A DNA stretch of 64,000 bases from Amyelois transitella (Eukaryota > Arthropoda > Insecta > Lepidoptera > Pyralidae): assembly GCF_032362555.1 (NCBI RefSeq), contig NC_083509.1, forward strand, positions 8,455,001 through 8,519,000, given 5' to 3'. Below the pieces are notes generated by a model. The model worked only from the letters and a program-made list of their open reading frames with translations, had not been told where the DNA came from and ran no database searches. Both the position numbers and the translations under genes were made by a program. Below, in pieces: positions 24,738-37,600 of the stretch (positions within the stretch are counted from its first letter, which is position 1; every line of letters starts with the position of its first letter).

Positions 24738-25420
24738 TAAATTATAAATTGGTACTACGGAGAGAATCGACTATATAGGATGTTGACTTTTTTCATAGAA
24801 TAAAGCCAATAAACGTATTGTTTGGTACCTAACCTACGTACGTAGGTACCAAACCTACCTACTTGACGTAGGATTATACGCATGGACAAGTTTATTACTC
24901 ATTTTAAATATTAAAATAAAATAGCTACTCCACTCATTTTTTAGTTTGCGGAAGTAGCAATTATAAGAGTGTTCTCGGTAGCATCGAAACAATACGGCAT
25001 CGGGAACTATCCCATACTCTTTTCCCCAAGATTGACTTATGATCATTTCTTTATAAGCACTAAAAAGTGATCTTGTATATAAAACAACAAGATTTAATAT
25101 CCCATGGCCGAAGTTTCTGAGGTGTAAAGTGCATTTGGATGATTTGTCAGACAAATTTGACCTTGATTCTGAGGTATGGGAGCTGACTCTCCACGCTATT
25201 GTGAGATTTTCATTCACTTTTTACTAACAGTTGCGATACCATCTAGCTAAGGCACTGCTTTTCAATGTATTAAATTATAAACTCCATAAGCTTAGGAATT
25301 AAAATTACAGTTTAAATTACCTATTTATGAAATATCTTTGCTTTTTTAAAATTTTCTACCTCCAAGGTATTAAGAAGGTTTCACGTGATCATTTTCATAA
25401 ATACTAGAAAAATAGAATCT

Positions 25421-25427
25421 TATAAAA
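25421..25427 (+). promoter_or_regulatory. Possible TATA box
   Basis: TATAAAA lies 80-87 bases before the ATG at 25508. A start site about 30 bases downstream would leave a leader of around 55 bases. Confidence 0.3.
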
Positions 25428-25507
25428 AAAAAATAAGGAAAAGATGTCTATACAAATGTCAAAAATACAAGAAAGAAACATTTTTTCGAATTAGGTAGTT
25501 CAATTTC

Positions 25508-26029
25508 ATGAATCTCACTGTGATAACTACTTCGATTGTTATATCATGTCTCTCGGGTAGTGCTGAGGCTTCACCATTGGCCGTGAAAACATACCAAGTT
25601 CGACGTATTAACGACTCCGCTTACCTAATTACTAGTTTTCCAGAAGATTACGAATATGGTAACAAATATACGCGAATGCCCGATAACAGCATTAAAGAAA
25701 ATAGTGTAATGATACCCGGCGATAAAAGGTTTTCAAATTTAGATTTTGTAAGTACGATATCTATTATAGAAGACAAAGAACGACAAAAAGTTTACCCGTC
25801 CTCAATGATAAACAAAGCCAGAGAAAACTATTTTAGGCATTACTACCCAACCTTAAAATCAAAAAGTGACCTTGCCCCATTCACTGAAAAGAGTGGATTT
25901 ATCGATATATTCGTAGATGAAAATGGAGAAAAATACTTCAATAATCTTCAGATGGCAAGGAAACTCGCTGTTGTTTTAAACCAACAGTTGTTACAAGATG
26001 GAGCTCGGAAAAAGACAATCTTTGAGTAG
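25508..26029 (+). CDS. Small secreted protein of unknown function
   Basis: A single open frame of 173 residues begins with a signal peptide (MNLTVITTSIVISCLSGSAEA, cleavage probably before SPLAV). The mature part is charged and hydrophilic, has no cysteines or repeats, and ends KKTIFE. It includes the motif FIDIFVDENGEKYFNNL. A polyadenylation signal AATAAA follows at 26091-26096. It runs tail-to-tail with the chitin-binding gene at 26276. No intron is needed, unlike its secreted neighbours. I do not recognise the family. The length, signal peptide and poly(A) signal make it likely real. Confidence 0.65.
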   Translation: MNLTVITTSIVISCLSGSAEASPLAVKTYQVRRINDSAYLITSFPEDYEYGNKYTRMPDNSIKENSVMIPGDKRFSNLDFVSTISIIEDKERQKVYPSSMINKARENYFRHYYPTLKSKSDLAPFTEKSGFIDIFVDENGEKYFNNLQMARKLAVVLNQQLLQDGARKKTIFE

Positions 26030-26090
26030 TTTCAATTCTATCTCAGCTCTCCATGGTGACAGGAATCCAATCTGTAATATAGGTCACTGA

Positions 26091-26096
26091 AATAAA
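26091..26096 (+). terminator. Poly(A) signal AATAAA
   Basis: Canonical hexamer 62 bases after the stop of the 25508-26029 gene. Confidence 0.5.
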
Positions 26097-26275
26097 CATT
26101 AATTGTTCACAATACAAATAAATTTATAATTAACTTTTAACATATCGATATAAATACAACATGAAAGATATTAAGAATACAGAAACACATCATCTCATAA
26201 ACTGCTTAATTTAATAACATACTCATTTCCAAATTCATAGCACAATGACAAATTATTTTAATGTGTGTAAGTAAA

Positions 26276-27353
26276 TCAATTAGTACATGTATAAGATGCA
26301 GTACACATTGAAGAGGTCGGATTGAAAAGTGAAGAAGTAGGACAAGTATAGTTATATTGGATGAAAGAAGACGTCGAACTATCATAGACACAGAAGAAAT
26401 AATCTTGACATGTTGTGTCTGACGTATCAGCAAATCTCCCCGCTGTAGTGCACGTGAATGTTGAAGTGGTTGTACAGTTATAATCACTTTCGCAAAGGGT
26501 TGTATTTGGATTGAAATATGTACCATTTGGGCAGGTGTAGGTCGTTTCGGTATAAGTGCCGTTGACTTCGACGCACTCTATGTAAGACGAACAATCTGTT
26601 GAGCTGGGGTCTGCGACGTAGCCATCGGCGGTGCAAACTGAAGAGCTGCTATCAGTGGTGTTTGTCACATTACAGACGTAATTAGTGGAGGCAGTGCATG
26701 CTGAAATTGTAGGACTGAAGACAGAAGTCGTTGGGCAGGTGTAGTTGTAGGAGATGAAAGTGCCGGAGGTGCTGTTATAGACGCAAAGAGTATAGTTTTG
26801 GCAGGTGGTGTCATCGGTGTCGGCGAATCGGCCAGCAGATGTGCAGTTTACCGCGGCGTGGGCTTGCCATGCTATGCAGAGCACCTAAAAATATAATATT
26901 TAATAAAATTTTTGAAGAATTTGAATTATCTTACACGTTACATCGTACATTGGTTTATTGCTAAATCGATGTTTTTCTGGTCAGGGAAAACATCGTGCGA
27001 AAATCTGCACATTCAGATTTAACTGGATGTGTAACCATTGCGGAGATGCGGAAATTAGACGAGTGTCGATTTAAATAAAAACCGGACTAGCCCAATCTGG
27101 AGTGGTGACCATAGGCAGACTCCGAACTAGTTCCAGAGAGGTGAGGAGGCAACCGCGACCGACACCAGGAATGCATAGTTAAAAGAGTAGTTGAGTAACA
27201 TAATCATAGCTCACTAGAAAGGTGAAGAGTTTCTTGTAGATAGTAAGACAAATCAACTATAAATTTGGGCTAAAAAAAACATAGCACAAATCAAAGTAAA
27301 AAAATATATTAATTACTTACAAGGAACAATCCGATGGCAATCCTGGTCTCCAT
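26276..27353 (-). CDS. Secreted peritrophin-like protein with three chitin-binding (CBM14) domains
   Basis: Exon 1 (27321-27353) encodes METRIAIGLFL and ends in GTAAGT. Exon 2 (26276-26884) begins after TATTTTTAG, and the join is phase 0. The 213-residue product has a signal peptide (METRIAIGLFLVLCIAWQAHA) and three cysteine-rich units at about residues 24-81, 94-147 and 154-211. Units 1 and 3 share GRFADT..TTCQ and YNYTCP, suggesting internal duplication. The six-cysteine CBM14/peritrophin-A spacing, with aromatic residues before the fourth and fifth cysteines, indicates chitin binding in the peritrophic matrix or cuticle. Many N-x-S/T sites suggest glycosylation. A TATATAAAG box lies 35-43 bases upstream of the ATG. 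The domain call is firm; tissue and role are inferred. Confidence 0.9.
26975..27175 (+). repeat. Interspersed repeat, family 3 copy
   Basis: Shows AACTGGATGTGTAACCATTG, GAAATTAGACGAG and GAGGCAACCGCGACCGAC in the order seen near 18.4 and 52.3 kb. It sits inside the single intron of the 26276-27353 gene. Confidence 0.65.
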
Positions 27354-27387
27354 TTTGTCCATCTAAACAAAATTTTCGGTCATTTTG

Positions 27388-27396
27388 CTTTATATA
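27388..27396 (-). promoter_or_regulatory. TATA box of the three-domain chitin-binding gene
   Basis: TATATAAAG on the minus strand, 35-43 bases before the ATG, allows a start site around 27365 and a very short leader, typical of insect cuticle or gut protein genes. Confidence 0.6.
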
Positions 27397-28944
27397 GTCA
27401 AATGATACAGCCAAAGGTAATAAGATGGAGTGTTCAATAAACTCCTAATCTCCTTGTATCTTGTCATATTGCAAGGAAGAAAGCCGCCGTTCGTTTATGA
27501 GCCATAGAAATTGTTTGCCAAATGATTGTCATTTCAAGTCCGTGATCCGTTTTATCTTTATAATCTGACTAATTGTTATGAAAAGCGATGAAATCTAGCT
27601 CTTAAAATAAAAACTTTACCTCTGATATCACTGACATGACTTCATGATAATAATAAAAGTGCATAATCTTATATCTTATTTGTTTATCAAAATGCCTACC
27701 TACGTTGAAAGATTTTTTCATATAACCCTTGAGTGAGTAGGTACCTAATTAATGACAATAAACCCAGGTATAAAAGGAGCTGCATAGCCTTCATAACCTT
27801 TTCAGAGGGCTAGGCATTACTGTTGTTGGTATCATAACTTATATATACCTATCTAACTGATGCCGTAAAAATTAAGCATTTTATTTATTAGCATGGTTAA
27901 TCAACTTGAAATTAAAAATTTAAATTTAAACTCCATTAGTGGGTCGCTCGCGGCAAAAATATCATAGTAATGAACATGATAATCAACATCATCGTAACGG
28001 GACAAAAGAATAAATAAAAATATCACCACTTCGAATATGCCTTAGGTACCCCTGTAAATATCGCGTAGGTCAGAATGGAGTCAGTGCCAGGATGAGATGA
28101 GATGAAATAAGAAGAAGAAGCCGTTAAAATATCGATATTCTGCAATGACTAGTTAGCGGACCCGGGGAATAACAATCGAATATAGCTATTATATCATATC
28201 CACATAATCTTTGCTAAGGCTATTGCAGCAACTAAGTATGAATTTTAAAAAAGTCCCTGCGAAATTATCAAAATCACTTCTTCTTGTTTAGCTAGTGATG
28301 AAATGTACTCTTGAGTACGTGCAAAAGAATTCAAACAAGGATTAAAACAGCATCAATGATAAGTTTGTTATCTTGTGGGGCATAGAGTTGAGCTAATGTC
28401 GATATTTCGTGAATCGATTCTATTGTTTTCATAAAATGAAATGATCAGCTAATTGTTAAAATAGTTTTAAGGATAAAAATTATAAGAAAGTAGTTTTTAC
28501 TCATGGTTCCACTCATGTAACTGTAACGGAAAAAGTATTGTATCTGGAATTAATGTCCTTTCCAACAAAAAACAAACACACTTTCCTATTTTGAATACAT
28601 CTTAGTTGGATAAATTAGAATAAATGTTCTTAGTATGTTATTTTTTTCTTAGGTATTTTTCCATTTGAGATATTTCTATTATCGATATACGCTTTTCTAC
28701 ACACTCTGCCCTACAATCATTTGATAAAATTATCAAATGAAACACCTTTGCTTTCCGCAAACAACCATAAAATGTTACGATTTTCTAGTACGTAAGTAAC
28801 TTACCTACAATAGGAATTTTGTTTTATAAAGCAGAGGGCGCTGTATTCAGGGACAGTCAACTTTCGCGCTGCAATCAATTAAATTGGTTTTCAAGTGCAA
28901 AAATAGTGCTTCTGTGTTTTGTTTGGATTTTTCATACGCAGGAA

Positions 28945-29940
28945 ATGGAGAAAGTCACTTTACTTGTGTTATTTGTTGTAAGTTGTGCCCTTTGATGTAA
29001 ATTGTAGATAGACTTATATAAGTTATGAATTTATACGTGATCTATTAACCCTTTTAAATCATTCATGTTATTCACGGAATTCTTTTTGATATTTAAGTAT
29101 TGAATAAATATTAGGTTGTAAAATGCTGTAAAATAATGTTCTTTGTAAGTATGTACTTGCAACGCTTATTATTTAAAATTTAGTGATCTCTTCAGGACGA
29201 TAATTAAATTTTAGTGGTTTGTCCAGTTAAACCTTATAATAAAATATTTTTTACAGGCACTCGGTTTCTGTAACTGCGCAGATACAAATACATGCACATC
29301 AGATGGGCGATTCATAACTGATAGTTACTGCACCAGCTATACTGTTTGTGTTAAGCAAGCCACTTCATTCGTTACTTACACCATCCCATGTCCTAAGGGC
29401 CTCAGCTTAAATCTGAACTTGGTTTGTTCCATCACCGGTGCCAAATGTCTTCCTAGTTACTCTTGCACGAGCCTTGGAAACTTTTCAGATTCAACATCTG
29501 CGAGAAATTACATTTCTTGTACCCAAGGGTTAGGTGATTTGAAAATAGCAATATCTATGGAATGCCCGAAATCAACGGAATTCAATGCAGCTTCGGGAAT
29601 ATGCGAAGAAAATTTAACTCCTATTACTACAACAGACTCTCAACCATCTATTGAAACAACTGTGCCATCTACTTTATCACCTATAAATGAGCTCTCAGGT
29701 GCCACATTAAAACCATCTGCTGAGACAACTACTATATTACCTATTTTGCCATTTAATCCCAGAAATCCAATAAATGAGCTCTCAGATGATACATTAAGAG
29801 TGATTCCTCCAATTTTTACTACCACCACACAAAAGATAACTCCGAGAGCAGCTAACAACTCAGTAAATAATGTCGCTTCCTACATCATAGTTCTAGCAAT
29901 TTTATTTTGTAATATGTTTACGCATAGAGTTGAAGCGTAG
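28945..29940 (+). CDS. Secreted or anchored CBM14 protein with Thr/Pro linker
   Basis: Exon 1 (28945-28977) encodes MEKVTLLVLFV before GTAAGT. Exon 2 (29257-29940) starts after TTTTTTACAG with ALGFCNCAD; the join is phase 0. The 238-residue product has a signal peptide, two cysteine-rich CBM14-type units (about residues 20-75 and 78-125), then a Thr/Ser/Pro-rich stretch with repeated INELS motifs. It ends with a hydrophobic segment (VASYIIVLAILFCNMF) and a few residues, as in GPI-anchored or single-pass proteins. It is divergent from the gene at 26276, with 1.6 kb between the starts, and shares its gene structure. AATAAA follows at 30154-30159. Chitin binding is inferred from the domains; the anchor is a guess from the tail. 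Confidence 0.85.
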
Positions 29941-30153
29941 TTATCATAATATACTTATGTTCCGATCTAATTTTCGATTTACGTAGGTTCTATAAAGTCG
30001 AAACATGTAAATATATTTTTGTGTATTCTTGTAAGTAGGTACCTTATTAATAACTTTTTACATCATTAATCTTATATGAAATCATGACGGACGCATTTAG
30101 GATTCGTACAGTACCTAGTCACACTTATGGACTACGTAACTATATATTGACAA

Positions 30154-30159
30154 AATAAA
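30154..30159 (+). terminator. Poly(A) signal AATAAA
   Basis: Canonical hexamer about 214 bases after the stop of the 28945-29940 gene. Confidence 0.45.
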
Positions 30160-30578
30160 TATGATACATTGGAACTGATTGTGTTGTGTATACTACAAAA
30201 GCCTTGCGACCTCTTCCCCTATCCCAAATATTTTTATTAAACTGTATAATTGATTAACTTTAATACACCAGGTTCCCCTGTCATGGTCACGAAAATCAGG
30301 AAGTGTGATCGCATTATTATCTAGCTTTTCTATTTCTGAATAATTTTCAAAGTGAATAGACAGGGCCAACATTCTCGATAAGACTGAAATGCCAAGTTCA
30401 GTTGTATATTGTTTAATGGTGGAATTAAATAGCAACAGGGTTGCCCATCGCTTAAAAATACGAATATGGACTATAATGAACAACGAATATGGCAAACACA
30501 TGTCATATTCGTTGTTCATCATCACGCTTTTTATTCGAGCCCCCTCACAGTTTGACCACCAACGCTTACGTAATAGAG

Positions 30579-31260
30579 ACTTTATGTTACTTTTATATCA
30601 TCTAGGTGGGAAGAGTGAAGTACTTTACCCTCATGGGTCGGATGGCGAGTGGAAAAGGGGCAGATAAAGAAAAATAAATAAGTACCTACCTACTAACATA
30701 GAATAAAAGTCAGTTACTTCACTTCATCACTACTCACTACATTAATAGATATTATTAGATAGGTTTTATTTTCTCTGTCTGTATGTGCTAAGAAAGTGGT
30801 GGACGGAGTTTGTTCCTGTGAAGTATCCTGTTGGAAATGGGTTTTCGAAGAAGGTTGATATCTGATACCCGTGCAATGAAGGGGCGAGTCGCTTGTTAAG
30901 TACCTATAAAAATTCACAACATCATTCAAAGTCAGGTAGGTATGGTAACATACTCCAAAACATTGATTACTTAATGATCAATCTCATCCTTTCTTATAGA
31001 CTTACTCCTAACTCCGTCCACCACTTTCTTAGCACATACAGACAGAGAAAATAAAACCTAATAATATCTATTAATGTAGTGAGTACCTAGTGATGAAGTG
31101 AAGTAATTGACTATTATTCTATGTTAGTAGGTAGGTAGTACTTATCTCTTTTTCTTTATCTGCCCCTTTTCCATTTATCCCACCTCGCCATCCGACCCAT
31201 GAGGGTAAAGTACTTCACTCTTCCCACCTAGATGGTAGATGGTATAAAAGTAACATTATT
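30579..31260. mobile_element. Foldback element with arms of about 225 bp
   Basis: The arm 30587-30813 recurs as a reverse complement at 31010-31253. Shared strings include GGTGGGAAGAGTGAAGTACT, CATGGGTCGGATGGCGAG, TACCTACTAACATAGAAT and GTGCTAAGAAAGTGGTGGAC. The spacer is about 195 bases and carries a string like a Helitron 3' end (GGGGCGAGTCGC). The 8-mer GTAATAGA occurs directly outside both ends (30571-30578, 31261-31268) and may be a target-site duplication. No transposase frame is present. Arm identity is high but with small insertions, so the age is moderate. Confidence 0.8.
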
Positions 31261-31622
31261 GTAATAGATAAATCAAATTTGGAAAAACTAAACAGCAAAA
31301 CATACTTTTTGGATTTTTGGGTTCCCGCCTAAAAAAGAGTCAATCAAACTGTTGGCTCACATGATACCAGAAGGCTAAGAACAATGAAAATACTGCCTAG
31401 AATACCACCTACCTACGAAATATTTGTCGTGCTGGATGTCAATGTCATTCTGCAAGGACTTGAACCTGACACTGACATCACACTATTTTCTGGCCCTAAA
31501 AGAGGTTAGGTTCTCGTAAAGTTTTTAGAATACCTAAATTAAAAATCATTTCGATTTAATAAAGGTGAATTGACATCTTAATAAAAAAACTGCATACGTT
31601 AGGTAATTAGAATAACTGCGAT

Positions 31623-34600
31623 ATGTACACCAATGTCACAATAACTAGGTAAAAGTGTGTTTGAGGTTATGTTATGATTTATTATTTTCCAATGAAGTTA
31701 CACCGATTCAAAATTTATATTATATTCTAGGCATTGGACAAGATTAGCTTCACTATGTCGGTCATTAGCTACTATAGAAGGACAGACGCTGCCACAAAGT
31801 GGCAAGTCAAGTGATGGAATCTCTCCACCGACTAGAATTCCTAGAGGACCCACAGACATTCTCCAGGCATTGGCTGCTACTGTTGGTCCTGACCCGACCG
31901 CTGCTCATTACAAGTTTGTTCATATAATAGTCATTACATCCTGTGGGATACGATCTTTTTTATCTTATTATAATATATAAATAAATTTCATTTAATATGT
32001 TACATAGATTAAGTATTGGTTGGATGTAATAAGGACTGGTGTTGTGACTCCTGACTTAAGACAGTCCTAGGACTGTAGAAGGTTTGTCTAAACCTTAAAA
32101 TCTTTTAAAAAGTAGGTATTCACTTTAAAGGGACTTGTCTAAAGCATCATGCTCAATGGCGTTTATTCATTCTCATTGGAACATCCTTTGTTATTGGATG
32201 CATAAGTTCCTGTCTAAATTATCACCTAATCATTTCATAGCTATCAACTTGCTTTAAGTTAATATTTTTAGAAGTACAATTACTTAATTCCCTTCATACA
32301 ATTAAATAAAATAATCTTAAAATTTCAGATACCATGATGATCCATACTTGATTCCTCTGTCTAATTACCGCAAAAGAGCCTACGCACTATCTTCAGAGGC
32401 AGGGCGCAAAGCTGCAGCTTGGGTCCGAGATGAACATGCAGACCTGTTCACAACTCGAGAGTGGGACCCGCCGGGCAAAATGAAGACACCATATTTCAAT
32501 GCTGATCCCAAAATAGAGGCATTTGCACCTAAACCAATTTATAATGATGAGAGTAAGGTCTGTATTTTGTTGCCTATTTGAAATTACTGATTAAATAATT
32601 TCTGCCTGAGCTGCTGAAAAGCTGAAACAATATAATCACTAATCACTCATAAAATTGAGATTTCTTCATGAAAAAAAACACACAGTCTAAAATAAAAACA
32701 TATATTTTCATGTTCATAAGTACTAAAAATAAAATCCACTATACATAATTAGGAGGATTGATTTAACCTAGTTTAACCATAGTTACCTATATATGTATAG
32801 TTTACTTTCACAATACGATAACTTAGAAATTAACTAATGTTTACAGGTAACAGAAGATGACTTGAAATACACCATAAAAAATGCACTTCTGGAAGATTCT
32901 ATCAAAATTTTCTCACTTCTGGGTGGTGTTCAAGGAGTGAGTGACCAGTTGAAGATAGAATTTCTCCAACTTCTTTGTTTCTACAATGAGAAGGAGCCAG
33001 ACTCGGTGGAATGGCTGGAGGAAAGGTGGTTTTCCGCCAACACTCGTGACCGACAAGCTGCCACATGGAAGTATGTGGTTATTTATATATTTAGCAAACT
33101 TAAATTTAGGTTAAAATTTTCTTATTTTTATTGTAGAAATTATTAGACAAGGCATACATAATTTTTCTTATTTATCCATTACCACTTGAACATATATATA
33201 TCACTAAGAAGTCTTACAATCAAAATACATATTTGGTACTTATGTCTGGAAACTGCTTTAAAACACATTCTTCTCAATTAACAATACATGCATGTTTTAT
33301 TTTTGTTTAATTTAATTGTTATTCATTCCAGAATTGGTGGACTAGCTGACAAAATATTTGAATCACTGGATCCAAAAACTTCTGAAGCCTACTGTGCTAT
33401 TATTCAAGGAATGGCTAAATACTATCAGGTGAACAAACATAAGTTTTTCAATTTGTCAATTATAGCTATAATTCAAAACCAAGGTCAAACACACTCAAAT
33501 CTATTATAAAAAAAAATATAATTTTGTTTCCTTCAAATACTTGGAAAAGTATAATAGGTCTACTCCATTTTGCAGGAGACAAATAATGAATCCCAAGGCA
33601 AGTCGGAAAAGCGTCAATAAAGTTAAAGAAATAATTCTCCAAAATTCAAATATTTGTCAACCTCTAAACAAAATATTCTTATTTTAATATACAAGTGTTT
33701 TAACTAACTTCATATATCTCTGAATTTTAGGCTGAGCGAGCTCACATGCTTTGCCAAGAAGCTATTGAGAAAGGTTTTCAGCTGTCTACCAGTGTGTACA
33801 ACGCTCTGCTGGGCTGTGTGGGGTTCCTGAAAGAGGGGACTCAGCTACGTGCTGAAGCCCTCAGGTCTTTGCTTCAAGAGATGAATCAGCAGGTAATATA
33901 TGGTCACTTTTGTAACAGCCAAATCAAATCTGAGGATGTTTGGTGTGATCTGAATCCTTTTGTAAGGTTTTTTTTTATTAAAAATGTTTCCCGTTTACAT
34001 ACCTAACCTAAAACCTACCTAAACCTAGGGGACCTAAAACTAGTTACCTTTATATTAAAATATTTAGTCAAACTTACTGGCATAATCCACACTGATGGAT
34101 TGAAATATTATTTCAAGTACAGATATTATTCCCAGGGTATATTCCCAGACGAGGCTACACTATCAGCTTGCCTGCGGTCCATATCAGCGTGGGGCGGCGG
34201 CAGGATGCTGCAAGACCTCGCCTTAAAAATTGTGGCAGAGTTCAGACAAATCGGCATCGAGCCGGGACTCTCGGCGTATTACTATCTGTTGTGCTTGTTT
34301 TGTAAAGAACGTAAGTTTAAAACCACTTTACGAGAGTTCAAAGACTCTTTTCAAAGATAACGATCAATAAATTCATTTCGATAGGTAATCATTTACAAAC
34401 ATTTAAGCTCTCTCTCTCATATGTACGTTTTCTGGCAATTTAGATATTATTTCGTTGTTTGTGATATGATGTTACCTTCCAATTAATACCCCAAATAAAT
34501 CTGTGGATTGTGGGTCTGTAGATACTACGTCGATGCTGTGCGCTCGTATTTTTGTTATCCCCTCAACAGTCCTACTGTACTAAGTTTACTAACTTAGTTG

Positions 34601-37600
34601 GAAAATAGAAAATATCTCTAAGATGTTGGCCCATTATATTTCTGTGACCGTATTTTAATTACCTCTAAAAATCTGCATGGTATCTAATTTTGCCTTTTGT
34701 CATTTAGGTGGTCCCCGCCTCGACATATTATCTGGCATTTTAAATGAACTGGAAAAGAAAGAGACTTTGGTAGCTAAAGAACCCACAGACACGAACTTTT
34801 TCATCACTGCTATGGGAGTTTGTAGTGATCATTTACAGGTAAATTAATTTCCATTCCATAGAATGTTTTGCATATACCTTTGGGAATAAATTGTCTAAAG
34901 AACAGTGAGAGCTACATCAAAATCTATTTCCGTCACCAATACAAAAAGAATAGGACCACTCCATCTCTCTCCCATGGATGTCGTAAAAGGAGAGTAAAGG
35001 ATAGGCTTACAAACTTGGGATTCTTTTTTAGGCGATAGGCTAGCAACCTGACACTATTTGAATCTCAATTCTATCATTAAGCCAAATACCTGAAGGTGGC
35101 CAACGTTAGTCTTTTCAAGACTGTTGGCTTTGTCTACCCCGTAAGGGTTATAGATGTGACCATATGTAGGTATGTATGAAAAAATCTTTAGACCTTAATA
35201 GAAGCCTCTGCTTCTATTAAGGTCCATTTTGATTTTTACTATGTGGTGATATATTGCCAAAGTTTACTACATTTTTGTAGGATATCAACATGGCCGAGCG
35301 TTTACATGCACTTCTAATGAAAGGAGATAATTACAAGCTGGTTGGTGACGCGTATAAAGAGAGCATTTACTACCGGCATCTAGTCACAGTCGCGTGCAGG
35401 TAAAATTATATCTTATTTAAAATATCTTTATTTCAAACATAAACATTACGCACACCAATGTTAATTTTGTCTTAATACTAAATTATTGTATTAGCATCTC
35501 ATCACAAAGGGAATATTACATTGAAGATGGTGCATGCATATATCTGTATAAATAATATGTTTACTATTATAACGAAAATATTACTTTGATAGGCATGCAC
35601 CATTCGAGCGCACTACTGAATTGTTGGACACACTGATTCCAAACGTGTATGTACCTGAACCCTCTGTCATGGAGGAGGTAAGTTTTTATGTATTATACTC
35701 ATTTAAAACAAATTTGTTTAATTATCTATTAAGGTTTTAATTCACATGCATATTGGAAGTTTCCCTGTTGTTAACTTCTGAGGCAATGACTAGCAACCTG
35801 TCACTATTTAAATCTCAATTGCATCATTAAGTCATACAGCTAAACGTGACCTTTCAGTCGTTGCGAGACTTTGTTTTCAATAACAATTGACTATCTAACT
35901 CAAAACTTACGTTATTTCAACATTTTACTCTGTTTTCCCATAGATAATAAAAACTCTAGAAGTGGCTGGTGCCGGAGACCGCCTGGCGCAGGCGTGGTCG
36001 CAGCTGGTCGTGTTCGGCCACGCCAAGCGGGCCAGGCTCGTGGACAAGCTGCTTGCCGCTATGTGCAGCTGTTACCAATACCAAGGTACGTTACATATTT
36101 TATAATAATAATACTTCTATGGTAGAGAAAAATATGGGCTGAGTAAGGTTAGATCATAATGACCGTAATAAGTTGAGGATTTTATGTATTTTTTATGGGC
36201 AATAATGATATTTTTTATTTATATTTATTTATATATTATATTGTTTTAACTGAGCAAAAAATTTGTTATAAATAAAAGTAATAAACGATTAACCTATAAA
36301 TAATAAGGCCAATTTTCTAATTGTGTCTGCCTTGTTATAGATGACGGTATATGTATCTGTATTATTGTGTTTTAGATGAAGAAGTTAAGTCAAAGATGCG
36401 AACTGCCGCCGCGGATATCCTGAAGTACGGTCAACTATCAGAAGCCCAGGAGGAAGTAAAAGACCTCAGGACACCAGTACAAAAGTAAGCAGTATCATTA
36501 TTAAAAAATCTGGGAAAAAAGCTACCAGTATAGAACCTAATATTTTTTTGTAAAACTGATAGCGGGGCCTGAACAGGTTTATAATAAATTTGTTTGTAAG
36601 ACAAGCACACACGTTAACACACGTTTCACGTTTATATATCTAGTCGGTGGACGCAAGACTGAAAAGTCCAGTTTACAATAATAGTGACATTATCACTACA
36701 TAGTATAAAACAAAGTCGCTATTTTAGTCTGTTTGTCTGTATGCTTAAATCTTTAAAATTACGCAACGGATTTTGATGCGGTTTTTTGTAACAGGTAGAG
36801 TGATTCAAGAGGAAGGTTTTTATGTATAATTTTTTCCGAATTTTGCACCCGTGCGAAGCCGGGGCGGGTCGCTAGTAGTATATAAAACAAAAATTCACGA
36901 GATCAAACAGAGTGAACATGTGAGAAATGTGTTCACCACATTTGGGCCCAAGTAGAAGGGTGAAAAATTACTTTGTGGCCACCTCAGTAATTGTGATATA
37001 TTCGCAAAAAGATATCGTATTTATTTATTTATACCGCTTTTCATCGCAGAATATCAGCCACGTCCCTCTCGAACATAATTGAATTGTGTTCCGACTCGCA
37101 AGACAAATCTGACCCAGGCTGGGAGAGCGTGGTGGTGGCGCTACAGAAATTGCGGGGGTCGGAGGCGGTCGGGGTTCCACACAACCCTCAAGTATTGGCT
37201 GAAGTGGCGGACAGAGCTGCCAGAGTGGGAAAAGCGGGAATTGCTGCGGTAAGAACAAAACTCAGATTCTTCTTTGTCTCTATATGTGTCAAACAACTAT
37301 CCGTGAACTATATTGAATGGCCAAGGTGACGCAATACATCCGTTCACACTTTTATATTGACATACTTAATACTTACATACTTATATATTTACTTAATCAA
37401 AGCATCTAAGCATTTCCTTCTCCCATCTTCTGCTTTCGCATTAAATGAATTATTGTGCAAATTTCTAACTAATAGGTATCTCCTTTTCGTAGGCATCAGT
37501 CTCTTACCTCGCCGAGTGTGGATTCGAAGAGGCTTCCACCGCCAGTATACAAGTGTTGGCCACCATGCTGAACAGGTCTGACGAGGAAGTACACCAACTG

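Larger units (their letters stand above)
20161..25420. other. Gene-poor stretch with repeats
   Basis: Contains a decayed Lep repeat (about 20268-20450), tandem TTTAAAGC units near 21000-21045, a tRNA-derived SINE (23451-23712), a Lep1 Helitron (23800-24737), and a palindrome around 24820-24852 built on CCTACGTACGTAGG. A minus-strand frame of 120 codons at 24855-25217 shows no family features. Confidence 0.5.

Noticed and set aside
24855-25217. 120-codon minus-strand open frame
   Set aside because: Composition is not protein-like, and there is no signal peptide, domain, splice context or poly(A) signal. Likely chance.
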